A stretch of DNA of 64,000 nucleotides from Humisphaera borealis (lineage in GTDB: Bacteria > Planctomycetota > Phycisphaerae > Tepidisphaerales > Tepidisphaeraceae), in NCBI RefSeq assembly GCF_015169395.1, contig NZ_CP063458.1:6758001-6822000 (forward strand), in the 5' to 3' direction. A program made the position numbers and the translations under genes. This document shows positions 39,715 to 48,334 of this stretch, piece by piece. Position 1 is the stretch's first letter. Each line of letters begins with the position of its first letter. The notes below the pieces were generated by a model. The model was not told the DNA's origin, did no database searches, and was given only the letters and a program-made list of their open reading frames with translations.

Positions 39715-40575
39715 TCACGCCGGTTCCACCAGGTGCAGATCCACGAGTTCCTCCAGGAACTCGGCGAGCCCTTCCTCCGTGTTGGGCTTGATCACTTTCT
39801 TCGCCGCCGCCATTGCCTCGGGGCGGGCGTTTCCCATCGCCACGCCGAGGCCGGCGTTCTGCAGCATCGGGACGTCGTTCATGTCGTCGCCGATCGCGAT
39901 GATTTCTTCCGGCAGAATGCCGTGGCGTCGTGCCACGTGCAGGATGCCTTCCCACTTGTTCACCGCCGGGTCGAAGACTTCCAGCACTTCGACGTCGTAC
40001 GCCGGCACGAACAGGCTGTGGCAGATGATCCGTTCGCCGAACTGCTCCAGCAGTTTTTCGCGGACCCGCCGGCTTTCGGTCCGCTGCGCCACGATGCCCA
40101 CGCGGACCGTATGGTCGTGCGGGTATTCGCTGAGCCGCGGGAAGCGGTGAATCCGCGCGGCGGTGACGCGCATCCAGTGCGCCGTCGCCGGGTCCATCGC
40201 GGTGTCGCCGCCGCTGACGACGTAATCCACGCCGGCCGTCGCCGTATCCTGAAGCGCCAGCACCGCGTGACCTTCGGACTCGATCGTGAGACAGAGCGAT
40301 CGGGCGAGGTCGCCGTCCATGAGGGTGCGGTGCAGGGTGACATCCTTGCCGGTGTCGATCACCATCGCGCCGCCGACGAACACGGCGGTGCCGTAGTGTT
40401 CGACGGCTTCGATGACGGTTCGACTCTCGGTCCAGTTCCGCCCGGTGGCGAAACAGACCAGGTAGCCGGCCGCGAGCACCTTATGAACCGCCGACTTGGC
40501 GCGGGGCGTAACCTCGCCCTTAGGCGATAGCAGCGTTCCGTCCAAATCGATCGCGATCATCCGGTAGCGGGGCAT
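39715..40575 (-). CDS. Cof-type HAD hydrolase
   Basis: A 286-residue phosphatase. HAD motif I is AIDLDGTLLSPKG near residue 7, motif II FATGRNWTE, motif III a Lys in NKWEGILHVARRHG, and motif IV IGDDMNDVPMLQNAG. The cap is the large C2 type (Cof/IIB), whose members dephosphorylate sugar phosphates, FMN or other small molecules; the substrate cannot be named. AGGA upstream of ATG 40575 supports the start. Confidence 0.88.
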   Translation of the reverse strand: MPRYRMIAIDLDGTLLSPKGEVTPRAKSAVHKVLAAGYLVCFATGRNWTESRTVIEAVEHYGTAVFVGGAMVIDTGKDVTLHRTLMDGDLARSLCLTIESEGHAVLALQDTATAGVDYVVSGGDTAMDPATAHWMRVTAARIHRFPRLSEYPHDHTVRVGIVAQRTESRRVREKLLEQFGERIICHSLFVPAYDVEVLEVFDPAVNKWEGILHVARRHGILPEEIIAIGDDMNDVPMLQNAGLGVAMGNARPEAMAAAKKVIKPNTEEGLAEFLEELVDLHLVEPA

Positions 40576-40897
40576 CCGTTCCTGACATCTGTTCGGACCC
40601 GGCGAAGAAGTGAATCCATTCACGGCGTGCGACGCCACGCGTCATGCGTGTGCGGGGAAGGTATCGCAAGATAGGAGAATTGGGCAATCTTTTTTCGCGC
40701 AATCGACGGGATATCCACAATGGGTGGTGTGACGAAACCTTAACCTGTCCAAAAGGTGGGGTCGCTACGCCACGGTCGATCGATCGGCATCCGCGGCCAT
40801 CATCGCCAGTCGGTGGGAGAATGCTTAACTTACGGTCGTCATACCCTGACGAGCGTCGTCGCGTCGGATGAAGCGTGAGTGTCTAAAAGGCCTGCCA
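40576..40897. other. 322-bp gap between divergent genes
   Basis: No gene or long palindrome. Promoters for both flanking genes are expected. The stretch around 40680-40720 is AT-richer than its surroundings. Confidence 0.45.
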
Positions 40898-41890
40898 ATG
40901 ACCCCTCGAACAACGAATGTCGAAATTTCCCGCCGCCGGCTGCTCCGCTGCGCCATGATCGCACCCGTCGCCGCTGCGGCGGGTTGGCCGGCGCTGTCGG
41001 CCGGCGCGCTGGAACCGATCCGGCGGATGGGCGGCCCGCGCCTGATCCCGGCGCTCAACGCCTACTCTTTTCTCGAACGCCTGAACGCCAACGCCCAGGA
41101 TCCGGCGACGGGCATCGATCTGTTCGGCGTCTGCGATTTCGCGGCGAAGCTGAACCTCGGTGCGGTCGATCTGACCGGCTACTTCTTCCCCGGCTATCCG
41201 AAAGCGCCGCCGGACGAGTATGTCTTCCGGCTGAAGCGGCACGTGCACGCGCTGGGAATGACCGTCAGCGGCACCGGCGTAAGGAACGATTTCACCGCCG
41301 CCGACAAAGCGGTGCGTGCGGCGGGCGTGCAGATCATCAAGGAATGGGTCGAAGTCGCGGCGAAACTGGGTGCCCCAACGCTCCGCGTTTTTGCCGACTC
41401 GCAATCCCCCTTCAAGACCTGGCAGGAGGCCGCCGGCAACGCCGACCGCGACGCTGTCGAAGCCTGGATGGCCGACGACCTGAGACAGTGCGCCGAACAT
41501 GCCAGCCGGTTCGGTGTGATCATCGCGGTGCAGAATCATGGCGACTTCATCCGCACTGGCGCTGAGCACCTGAGCCTGCTGAAACGGGTGGATCACGACT
41601 GGTGCAGGGCGCTGGTCGACACCGGCAAGTTTCTGAGCGACGACCCCTACGCCGACATCGCGATGATGGTTCCGCACGCGGTGAACTGGCAGATCAAGGA
41701 AACCCTGCGCAGCCGCACCGACTCGCCGGCGACGGATTACACGAAGCTGGTCGATGTGATCCGCAAAGGCGGCTATCGGGGCTATGTTCCGATTGAAACC
41801 CTGTCGATGCGTCGGAAGGACTACGACCCGGTCGTAGAAGTGACTAAATCGGTGGCCGAATTGCGAAAGGCGATTGCCGCCGCCGAGTAG
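40898..41890 (+). CDS. Tat-exported TIM-barrel isomerase/epimerase-like protein
   Basis: A 330-residue protein with a Tat signal (SRRRLLRCAMIAPVAAAAG) and an AP endonuclease 2/xylose isomerase-like TIM barrel: FGVCDFAAKLNLGAVDL, GVQIIKEWVEVAAKLGAPTL, VIIAVQNHGDFIRTG, CRALVDTGKFLSDDPYADIA, IKETLRSR and YRGYVPIETLSM. These segments supply the usual metal ligands (Glu, Asp, His). Exported sugar isomerase/epimerase-like proteins are common in Planctomycetes; substrate unknown. AAAAGG sets the start at 40898. Confidence 0.8.
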   Translation: MTPRTTNVEISRRRLLRCAMIAPVAAAAGWPALSAGALEPIRRMGGPRLIPALNAYSFLERLNANAQDPATGIDLFGVCDFAAKLNLGAVDLTGYFFPGYPKAPPDEYVFRLKRHVHALGMTVSGTGVRNDFTAADKAVRAAGVQIIKEWVEVAAKLGAPTLRVFADSQSPFKTWQEAAGNADRDAVEAWMADDLRQCAEHASRFGVIIAVQNHGDFIRTGAEHLSLLKRVDHDWCRALVDTGKFLSDDPYADIAMMVPHAVNWQIKETLRSRTDSPATDYTKLVDVIRKGGYRGYVPIETLSMRRKDYDPVVEVTKSVAELRKAIAAAE

Positions 41891-41982
41891 CGGCCGGATG
41901 CTACGATCGTACGCAGACGTAGCGTGCGGGCCCGGTCGGTTGTTTCGTTCGGCCACGCTCCAATCGCGCTCCTGGACACACG

Positions 41983-43365
41983 ATGATCGGAACCCTCCTT
42001 CAGACCGACCTGGAAGAAATCATCCGTCGCAAGGACTGGGTCGAGCTGAGGGCGGCGCTTTCGGAACTCGATCCGCCGGACATCGCAGAGATCATCGTCG
42101 ACCTTCCGCAGGAGGACGAAGGGGTGATCTTCCGCGTATTGCCGCGGGAGGTCGCGTCGGCGGCGTTTTCGTACCTTCCGCTGGAAAACCAGGAGGAGCT
42201 CGTCAGATCGCTCTCGGGTGAGCAAACCCAGGCGCTGGTCGCGGAGATGACGCCGGACGACCGGGCACGGTTGCTCGAAGAACTGCCCGCGCCGGTGTGC
42301 CGCAGGCTGCTGGAATCGTTGACGCCCGACGAACTGAAGGCGACCCGGGATCTTCTGGGGTACCCGCCGGGGACTGCCGGGCGGTACATGACACCGGAGT
42401 ACGTCGCCCTTCCGGAAGACGTGACCGCCCGTCATGCGCTGCAACTGGTCAAGAAGACCGGTCGAGGCAAGGAGACGCTCAACGTTCTCTACATTGTCGA
42501 CGGCAACGGCAAGCTGATCGAAGACGTCAGGCTCGGGTCGCTGGTGCTGGCCGATGATGAAGTGAAGGTTTCGGACATTGAGGACCGGCCGCTGGTTTCG
42601 ATTCCCGCGATGGCGACCGGGGAAGAGGTGGTCGCCGCGTTCGAGAAGTACGACCGCGTGGCGTTGCCCGTAGTGGACGGTGACGGCCGGATGCTGGGCA
42701 TCATTACCGTGGATGACGTCCTCGACTTCGCCGAGAAAAAGGCGACCGCCGAGATGCAGAAGCTCGGCGGCTCGGAGGCCCTGGACGGCGCTTACTTTGA
42801 GGTCGGCTTCTGGCAGATGATTAAGAAGCGGGGCGGCTGGCTGGCGGCGCTGTTCCTCGGCGAGACCCTGACCGCGACCGCCATGGGCAAGTACGAGCAC
42901 GCGATCGAAAAGGCGGCTGTCCTGGCGCTGTTCGTCCCGCTGATCATCAGCAGTGGCGGCAACAGCGGATCGCAGGCGACCTCGATCCTGATTCGGTCGC
43001 TGGCGCTGCAGGACGTGAAACTGCGCGACTGGTGGCGGGTGTTCGGTCGAGAACTGGGAACCAGTTGCACCCTCGGCGTCATCCTGGGCGCGATCGGCTT
43101 CTTCCGGATTTGCCTCTGGCACTGGATGGGATGGCAGGACTACGAAGGCCACGCCTACCTGATGGCGACCACCGTCTGGGTGAGCCTTGTCGGCGTGGTG
43201 ATGTTCGGGTCGCTGGTTGGCAGCATGCTGCCGTTCCTGCTCCGGCGGTTGGGCTTCGATCCGGCAACCGCGTCGGCACCGTTCGTGGCGACACTGGTTG
43301 ATGTCACCGGGCTCATCATCTATTTCACGGTCGCGTCCATGATTCTGCGGGGCACGCTGCTTTGA
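41983..43365 (+). CDS. mgtE: Magnesium transporter MgtE
   Basis: A 460-residue Mg2+ channel: N-domain with the helical superfamily pattern (LRAALSELDPPDIAEIIVDL), two CBS domains (about residues 135-260, with VVDGDGRMLGIITVDDVLD), a plug helix, and five membrane helices with the pore motif SSGGNSGSQATSILIRSLAL and ending FVATLVDVTGLIIYFTVA. Cytosolic Mg2+ gates the channel through the N and CBS domains. Length is normal. It converges with the antiporter gene. Confidence 0.95.
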   Translation: MIGTLLQTDLEEIIRRKDWVELRAALSELDPPDIAEIIVDLPQEDEGVIFRVLPREVASAAFSYLPLENQEELVRSLSGEQTQALVAEMTPDDRARLLEELPAPVCRRLLESLTPDELKATRDLLGYPPGTAGRYMTPEYVALPEDVTARHALQLVKKTGRGKETLNVLYIVDGNGKLIEDVRLGSLVLADDEVKVSDIEDRPLVSIPAMATGEEVVAAFEKYDRVALPVVDGDGRMLGIITVDDVLDFAEKKATAEMQKLGGSEALDGAYFEVGFWQMIKKRGGWLAALFLGETLTATAMGKYEHAIEKAAVLALFVPLIISSGGNSGSQATSILIRSLALQDVKLRDWWRVFGRELGTSCTLGVILGAIGFFRICLWHWMGWQDYEGHAYLMATTVWVSLVGVVMFGSLVGSMLPFLLRRLGFDPATASAPFVATLVDVTGLIIYFTVASMILRGTLL

Positions 43366-43371
43366 TTCGAA

Positions 43372-45660
43372 CTATGACGCGTTGGCCGGTGCTGCTACGT
43401 CCGGGACCCGTGTCTCAGGCCTGAGGGTGACGGGACTGGCTTTCTTCACCAGCAGCATGGAGCACCGCGCCTCGGCCGCGAGGCGTTCGGGACGCAGGCC
43501 GAACCGTTGCGATTCCAGTCCCCATTCCTCGCCGACGCCGACGATCAGCAGGTCGAAATGCGTGGATTCGGCGACGACGGCGGCGATGGGGTCGGCGTCG
43601 CGGATGACGCGGAACTCGACCGCCGTACTGGCGTGAGAGTCGCCGAAGACTCGCCGCATTGCCTCGGCGGCGCCGGCCGCAGCGCTCTCGGACTCTTTCG
43701 CCCGGGTGGCATCGTCCGGAGGGACGACGTGCAGCACCGTGACGGAACATCCCGCCGCCCGCCCCAATCTCGACGCCAGTTCCAACGCCAGCCGGTCGTG
43801 CGGACCGCGCAGGTAGGGCACCATCACCCGGCTGATATTGCGGAAACCGCGGTCCAGCAGGATCGCGACGTCGGTCGGCGTTTGCGTGAGCACGCGGTGC
43901 ACCGTCCCGCCGAGTACCGTGCGGTCGACCAACGCACGGTGCGAACCCATCAGCACCAGGTCGGCGCCGCGCTCGGCGGCGGTGCGGGCGATGTCGTCGG
44001 CGACATCCCGGCTGACGAACGCGATGGATTCGACCGGAATCCCGTGCCGATCGGCGAACTCCAGCAGCGGCTGAAGCGACGCTTCCGACTGCGCCTTGGG
44101 TGCCAATGGCGCACCAGGACCGGCCTCTTTGAACGCCCCACGGTAGCCGTCAAGTTCCACCGGCCGGCGCAGGTGCAACGCGAAGATCTTGCGGTCGCCG
44201 ACGTGCGGCAGTCCGAGTCGGTCGCGGCGTTCGACGGCGTCGGGCGCAGGGTCGGCCGGGGCGGCGACGGCGGCGGTGAACCAATCGGCCAGTTGCAGCA
44301 GGGGGCCGCCGGAACGCGGATCGGCGACGGGAATCAGCACCGCCGGCACCGACGACTTCTTTCCCTTGGCCGCCAGCTCCTGAAGTTCGTCTTCGTACAG
44401 ACGACGCGGGTAGATGTAGTGCAGCACCGGCGAGGTCATCGCGGTGGTCGCCAGCGCCATCAGGACCATCATCGCGAAGACGGCGGGGGTGATGACGCCC
44501 AGCTCGCGGCCGATGTTGAGGATGACCAGTTCCATCAGGCCGCGGGTGTTCATCAGGATGCCGACCGCGCCGGCCTCCCGCCAGGAGAACCCGCAGAGTC
44601 GCCCGGCCAGCGCCGAACCGCCAAACTTCCCGAGACACGCCACCAGGATGATCAGCCCGGTGTAGCCCCAGAGCTCGACGGTGTTCAGCAGGCCGATCTG
44701 GGTCTTCAGGCCGGTGTAGGCAAAGAAAATGGGCAGCAGCAGGACGACGATGAAGTCTTCCAGTTTTTCGGTCAGTGTGTGAACGAACTGCGTTCCCTTG
44801 GGCATGATCGCGCCGACCATGAACGCGCCGAACAGGGCGTGAATGCCGATCTTTTCGGTCATCCACGCGCTGATCAGGACCAGGCCGAGCACCAATGCGA
44901 CCGCGCCGCCGCTGAGCTTGCCCTGGCGGTCGTGTACGGCCTGCAGGCGGCGAAGGAACGGCCGCACGATGTAGAACATGCCCAGGACATAGACCGTCGC
45001 CAGGCCGGCGGTGACCAGCGCGGGCATCAGCCCTTCGGCCCGGGCGACGCCCACCACGAATGCCAGCATGCACCAGGCGGTGACATCGTCTACGGCGGCG
45101 CACGTAATCGCGACCGCGCCGACGCGCGTCTTGTGCATCTTGCGTTCGGTCAGGATGCGGGCCAGCACGGGGAACGCCGTGATGCTCATCGCCGCGCCCA
45201 TGAACAGCGCCACCGGCGTGAAGCGCATCGCCTCGGTGTGGTTGAACAGCAGCGGATACAGGAACAGCGTCAGCGAGGTGCCGAGCAAGAACGGCACCAC
45301 GATGCTGGCATGGCTGATGACGACGGCTGCATGACCCTTGTTGCGCAGCAGCTTGGGGTCGAGTTCCAGCCCGACCAGGAACAGGAACAGGATCACGCCG
45401 AGCTGACTGAGAATGCCCAGGAAGGGAATAATCGACGTCGGAAAGAGCGCGTGGCCGACATGAAACGACCAGAGCCCCGATCGGACAGCCTCTTCGGAGA
45501 GCCAGCCTAGAAGGCTCGGTCCGAGCATGATGCCGGCGACCATTTCGCCGACGACCTGCGGCTGGCGGAAGCGCACGAAGAGCATTCCCATGAGCCGACT
45601 GGCACCGAGGATGACCGCCATCGCGATCAGCAGACGGGGAAGAATGTGTTCAATCGCCAT
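43372..45660 (-). CDS. CPA2 cation:proton antiporter with C-terminal USP domains
   Basis: A 762-residue protein. The first 390 residues are a KefB/NhaS-like Na+/H+ exchanger domain with about 12 helices (LGVILFLFLVGLELDPKLL, TAFPVLARILTERKMHKT, CAAVDDVTAWCMLA). The rest contains two universal stress protein-like parts (ADLVLMGSHRALVDRTVLGG, VSVTVLHVV-like segment and DLLIVGVGEEWGLESQR). Such fusions couple ion exchange to a cytosolic nucleotide-binding regulator. ATG 45660; a membrane protein gene lies 69 bp upstream on the same strand. Confidence 0.9.
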   Translation of the reverse strand: MAIEHILPRLLIAMAVILGASRLMGMLFVRFRQPQVVGEMVAGIMLGPSLLGWLSEEAVRSGLWSFHVGHALFPTSIIPFLGILSQLGVILFLFLVGLELDPKLLRNKGHAAVVISHASIVVPFLLGTSLTLFLYPLLFNHTEAMRFTPVALFMGAAMSITAFPVLARILTERKMHKTRVGAVAITCAAVDDVTAWCMLAFVVGVARAEGLMPALVTAGLATVYVLGMFYIVRPFLRRLQAVHDRQGKLSGGAVALVLGLVLISAWMTEKIGIHALFGAFMVGAIMPKGTQFVHTLTEKLEDFIVVLLLPIFFAYTGLKTQIGLLNTVELWGYTGLIILVACLGKFGGSALAGRLCGFSWREAGAVGILMNTRGLMELVILNIGRELGVITPAVFAMMVLMALATTAMTSPVLHYIYPRRLYEDELQELAAKGKKSSVPAVLIPVADPRSGGPLLQLADWFTAAVAAPADPAPDAVERRDRLGLPHVGDRKIFALHLRRPVELDGYRGAFKEAGPGAPLAPKAQSEASLQPLLEFADRHGIPVESIAFVSRDVADDIARTAAERGADLVLMGSHRALVDRTVLGGTVHRVLTQTPTDVAILLDRGFRNISRVMVPYLRGPHDRLALELASRLGRAAGCSVTVLHVVPPDDATRAKESESAAAGAAEAMRRVFGDSHASTAVEFRVIRDADPIAAVVAESTHFDLLIVGVGEEWGLESQRFGLRPERLAAEARCSMLLVKKASPVTLRPETRVPDVAAPANAS

Positions 45661-45729
45661 AAGGAAACTAAGCGTGTTGCGTGACGGAGCGGTGATTCCA
45701 GATCGAGGTCTCTTGTGTTGCCGAACTGG

Positions 45730-46413
45730 CTACGGGACGGGTGCCGTCTTCGCCGGCTTCATGGCTGCCGGTACTGGGCGAACGACCGAATCAGCAGGTG
45801 CCGCGACGGCCGGGGCGGGAACGGCGGTCGCAACTTTCGAGGTGTTCTCTTTGCCGAGTGCGACCATCGGAACGGTTGGCGACGGCGTCAACTCGGCGGT
45901 TGCGTTGCCCGACTCCGTCGATTTCGGGGCGGCCGCCGCGGCGGCGCGAGGTGACGCCGGAAGACTGGGCGCGACGGCCGGAGCTTTTTCCGTCTCCAAC
46001 GGCGCGCGATAGGCAACGAAGCGGGCCCGCTCCGGACCCTTGAGCGTAAAGACGCCGATCAGCTTGCCGTTTTCCTCTCGAACCGTGCCGCTCATGTGCC
46101 AGAGGCTGTCTTTGAGTTCGACGGGCAAAGGATTGCCGCCGATCGCACCCTCCGGAAGCTGCTGGGCCCGCAGGTCGAGTTGGCGGCCGTTGTCGAACCG
46201 TACCCGAAGGAACCGGCCCGACTGGTCGATGTGAAACCCCTTGCCCAGGCGTTCGGGGCCGTCGGCTTCGGGCCCGAGCGGGCCGGAGTCGAAGGTCCAT
46301 TCGCCACCCAGGTCGGCGGCGGCGTCGAGCCGTGAGCCCAGGCGCATGACCGCCCAGAGGCCGCCGGCGGCGACGACAAGCATGACCACGTAGATAAGAC
46401 TCTGGTGTTTCAT
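45730..46413 (-). CDS. Membrane-anchored hypothetical protein
   Basis: A 227-residue protein with one N-terminal membrane helix (SLIYVVMLVVAAGGLWAVM), a beta-rich part (LGGEWTFDSGPLGPEADGPE, RFLRVRFDNGRQLDLRAQQL) and an Ala/Pro-rich low-complexity tail of about 80 residues. No family recognised. It precedes the antiporter gene on the same strand and may be cotranscribed. Confidence 0.6.
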   Translation of the reverse strand: MKHQSLIYVVMLVVAAGGLWAVMRLGSRLDAAADLGGEWTFDSGPLGPEADGPERLGKGFHIDQSGRFLRVRFDNGRQLDLRAQQLPEGAIGGNPLPVELKDSLWHMSGTVREENGKLIGVFTLKGPERARFVAYRAPLETEKAPAVAPSLPASPRAAAAAAPKSTESGNATAELTPSPTVPMVALGKENTSKVATAVPAPAVAAPADSVVRPVPAAMKPAKTAPVP

Positions 46414-46578
46414 ACAAATGCCGGGCGTGATCGAAAACAAACTCGATCCGGCCCGGCGAAATCACAATACTCGCTTGGCCGTGCCAGCGGGAACGACTAA
46501 CTTGCTGGAAACCGAGATATAATGCTCCGCAGGCCCAAGCCGTCGCCCCGCTCCGGCCCGCCCAGAGGATTCAAGCCA

Positions 46579-47118
46579 ATGTCCGACCATCTGATCGAAA
46601 AGCAGGTCCTCTACGAGGGCCGTAAGATTCGCCTCGAGATCCACCACTTGGAGCAATCCCGCACCGGCAAAAGGCTGCTCAAGGAAGTGGTCGTCCACCC
46701 CGGCGCGGTGGTGATTTTAGGCTTTCTCGACGATGGCAGGTTGTTGCTGATCGGCAATCGCCGCTACAGCATCGGTCAGACGCTGATCGAGGTTCCGGCT
46801 GGGACGCTGGAGAAGGGCGAAGACCCGATGAACTGCGCCGGCCGCGAACTGCTGGAAGAAACCGGCTACCTCGCCGGCCGGCTGAAGCGGATCGCGAGCT
46901 TCTTTGCCTCGCCCGGAATTCTGACCGAGAAGATGCACCTGTTCGCCGCGTACGATCTGACGTTCCAGGGCCAGGCGCTGGAAGCCGGCGAAGAGATTGA
47001 AGTGATCCCGACGACGCTGGCCGATGCGATTGAGCTGATCCGCACCGGGCAGATCGAGGACAGCAAGACGATCGCGGCAGTGCTGATGTACGAGCGGTTT
47101 CACGCTCGCGCAGGATGA
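46579..47118 (+). CDS. Nudix hydrolase, ADP-ribose pyrophosphatase type
   Basis: A 179-residue protein with a perfect Nudix box, GTLEKGEDPMNCAGRELLEETG (22 residues, residues about 75-97 when counted from ATG 46579), which matches Gx5Ex7REUxEExGU. The preceding EVPAG and the acidic C-terminal half fit ADP-ribose diphosphatases (NudF-like), which split ADP-ribose to AMP and ribose phosphate. ATG 46579 with GAGG upstream is preferred to 46522. Confidence 0.85.
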   Translation: MSDHLIEKQVLYEGRKIRLEIHHLEQSRTGKRLLKEVVVHPGAVVILGFLDDGRLLLIGNRRYSIGQTLIEVPAGTLEKGEDPMNCAGRELLEETGYLAGRLKRIASFFASPGILTEKMHLFAAYDLTFQGQALEAGEEIEVIPTTLADAIELIRTGQIEDSKTIAAVLMYERFHARAG

Positions 47119-47208
47119 GTCGTGACGCCGGCATGGTCGCTGGAGCGACCCTGGTGTCGGGCCGACGTTTTCGACGGGTAGACTCAACGAGCGAAGGATC
47201 ATTCAACC

Positions 47209-48114
47209 ATGGGATGGGAAGACCGAGCCTACCACCGCGAAGACCGCAACGGAGGCATTCCGCCGGTACAGTTTCGCTTTCCTCCCATCACGCGGCTGTC
47301 GGGCACGTTAATTGTCCTGAACCTCGTGATCTTTATTGTCCAGGCATCGTGGGATCGGTATCTCATGACCTACTGGGGCGGGCTTACGTTCTTTGAAGGG
47401 TGGGCGTTCACGCAGCCGTGGCGCTGGATCACCTATCAGTACCTGCATTCGAGTGCGTCGCACGTCTTTTTCAACATGCTCGCACTCTTCTTCTTTCTTC
47501 CCGCCCTCGAACAGGTCTGGGGTTGGCGGAAGGCACTCGGGTTTTACACGCTGGGCGGGATAGCAGCCGGAATCGCGTTCGGCCTGCTGTGCCTGGCGAC
47601 CGGCGGACGCGCGCCGCTCATTGGTGCCAGCGGAAGCGTGTTTGCGGCGATGGGCGCGGTCGCACTGCTCATGCCCGAACGCCAGCTCATCCTCCTGGTG
47701 TTCCCTGTACCCATCCGGATGGCGGTCGCGCTGTTCGCGGCATTCTTCCTTCTGGCATCGCTTGCCGATCGGGACTTCAGCAGCGCAGCGCACCTCGGCG
47801 GCCTGGCGTTCGGCTTTTTTGCCCCGTGGTTGATCGCCCCGAAAGTCTCCGGATTGCTCGATCGCGTAGGGTTTGCCACACCCGACCCGTCCTCAGCGCC
47901 AAGGGGTCCTGGCATCCGGGCGCGCAGGAAGATGGAGCGCGAGGCAGAGGCCGAAGCCGAGGAACAGAAGCGCGTGGACGAAATCCTCGCCAAGGTCTCC
48001 TCCAGCGGTATGAACAGCCTGAGCCGGTCGGAGCGCAGCTTCCTGAAGAAGGCGACCGAGAACCAGCGAAAGCGTGATGCGGCGAAGGTCGCAGCGCGGA
48101 AGCGCGGGCTGTAG
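47209..48114 (+). CDS. Rhomboid intramembrane serine protease
   Basis: A 301-residue protein with six membrane helices. The catalytic Ser is in GASGSVFAAMG and the His in SAAHLGGLAFGFF; the HSSASHVFFNMLALFFF segment supplies the conserved oxyanion region. The C-terminal 75 residues are a charged, helical DUF6576-like tail (SSGMNSLSRSERSFLKKATE). Rhomboids cleave single-pass membrane proteins within the bilayer; the target is unknown. Confidence 0.9.
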   Translation: MGWEDRAYHREDRNGGIPPVQFRFPPITRLSGTLIVLNLVIFIVQASWDRYLMTYWGGLTFFEGWAFTQPWRWITYQYLHSSASHVFFNMLALFFFLPALEQVWGWRKALGFYTLGGIAAGIAFGLLCLATGGRAPLIGASGSVFAAMGAVALLMPERQLILLVFPVPIRMAVALFAAFFLLASLADRDFSSAAHLGGLAFGFFAPWLIAPKVSGLLDRVGFATPDPSSAPRGPGIRARRKMEREAEAEAEEQKRVDEILAKVSSSGMNSLSRSERSFLKKATENQRKRDAAKVAARKRGL

Positions 48115-48130
48115 TAGAACTCAAGCTCTG

Positions 48131-48253
48131 GTGGGGCAGGCATTCTTGCCTGTCTCGGGCGGAAGTACTCACCCGTCCGAACCTGCTCTCAGATTCCAAA
48201 ATGCCTGCGCCCCGGCGTACCGGGTCCGGGGCAGACAAGAATGTCTGCCCCAC
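48131..48253. repeat. Palindromic repeat, GTGGGGCAGGCATTC family
   Basis: The arms at about 48131-48156 and 48231-48253 are reverse complements (GTGGGGCAG/CTGCCCCAC), each with an internal hairpin (GCAGACAAGAATGTCTGC). It lies between converging rhomboid and permease genes, a place for a terminator. Confidence 0.8.
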
Positions 48254-48334
48254 TTCCAGACCTACAACGCAAAAGACGGGCACGCGTCGCCGCATGCCCG
48301 TCTTGCCCTGTCAATCTTATCTCGGAGACATCAC

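Noticed and set aside
39262-40530. Plus-strand 422-residue frame opposite the HAD hydrolase gene
   Set aside because: It is the complement of a clear HAD protein and of a degenerate palindrome, with no domain of its own.
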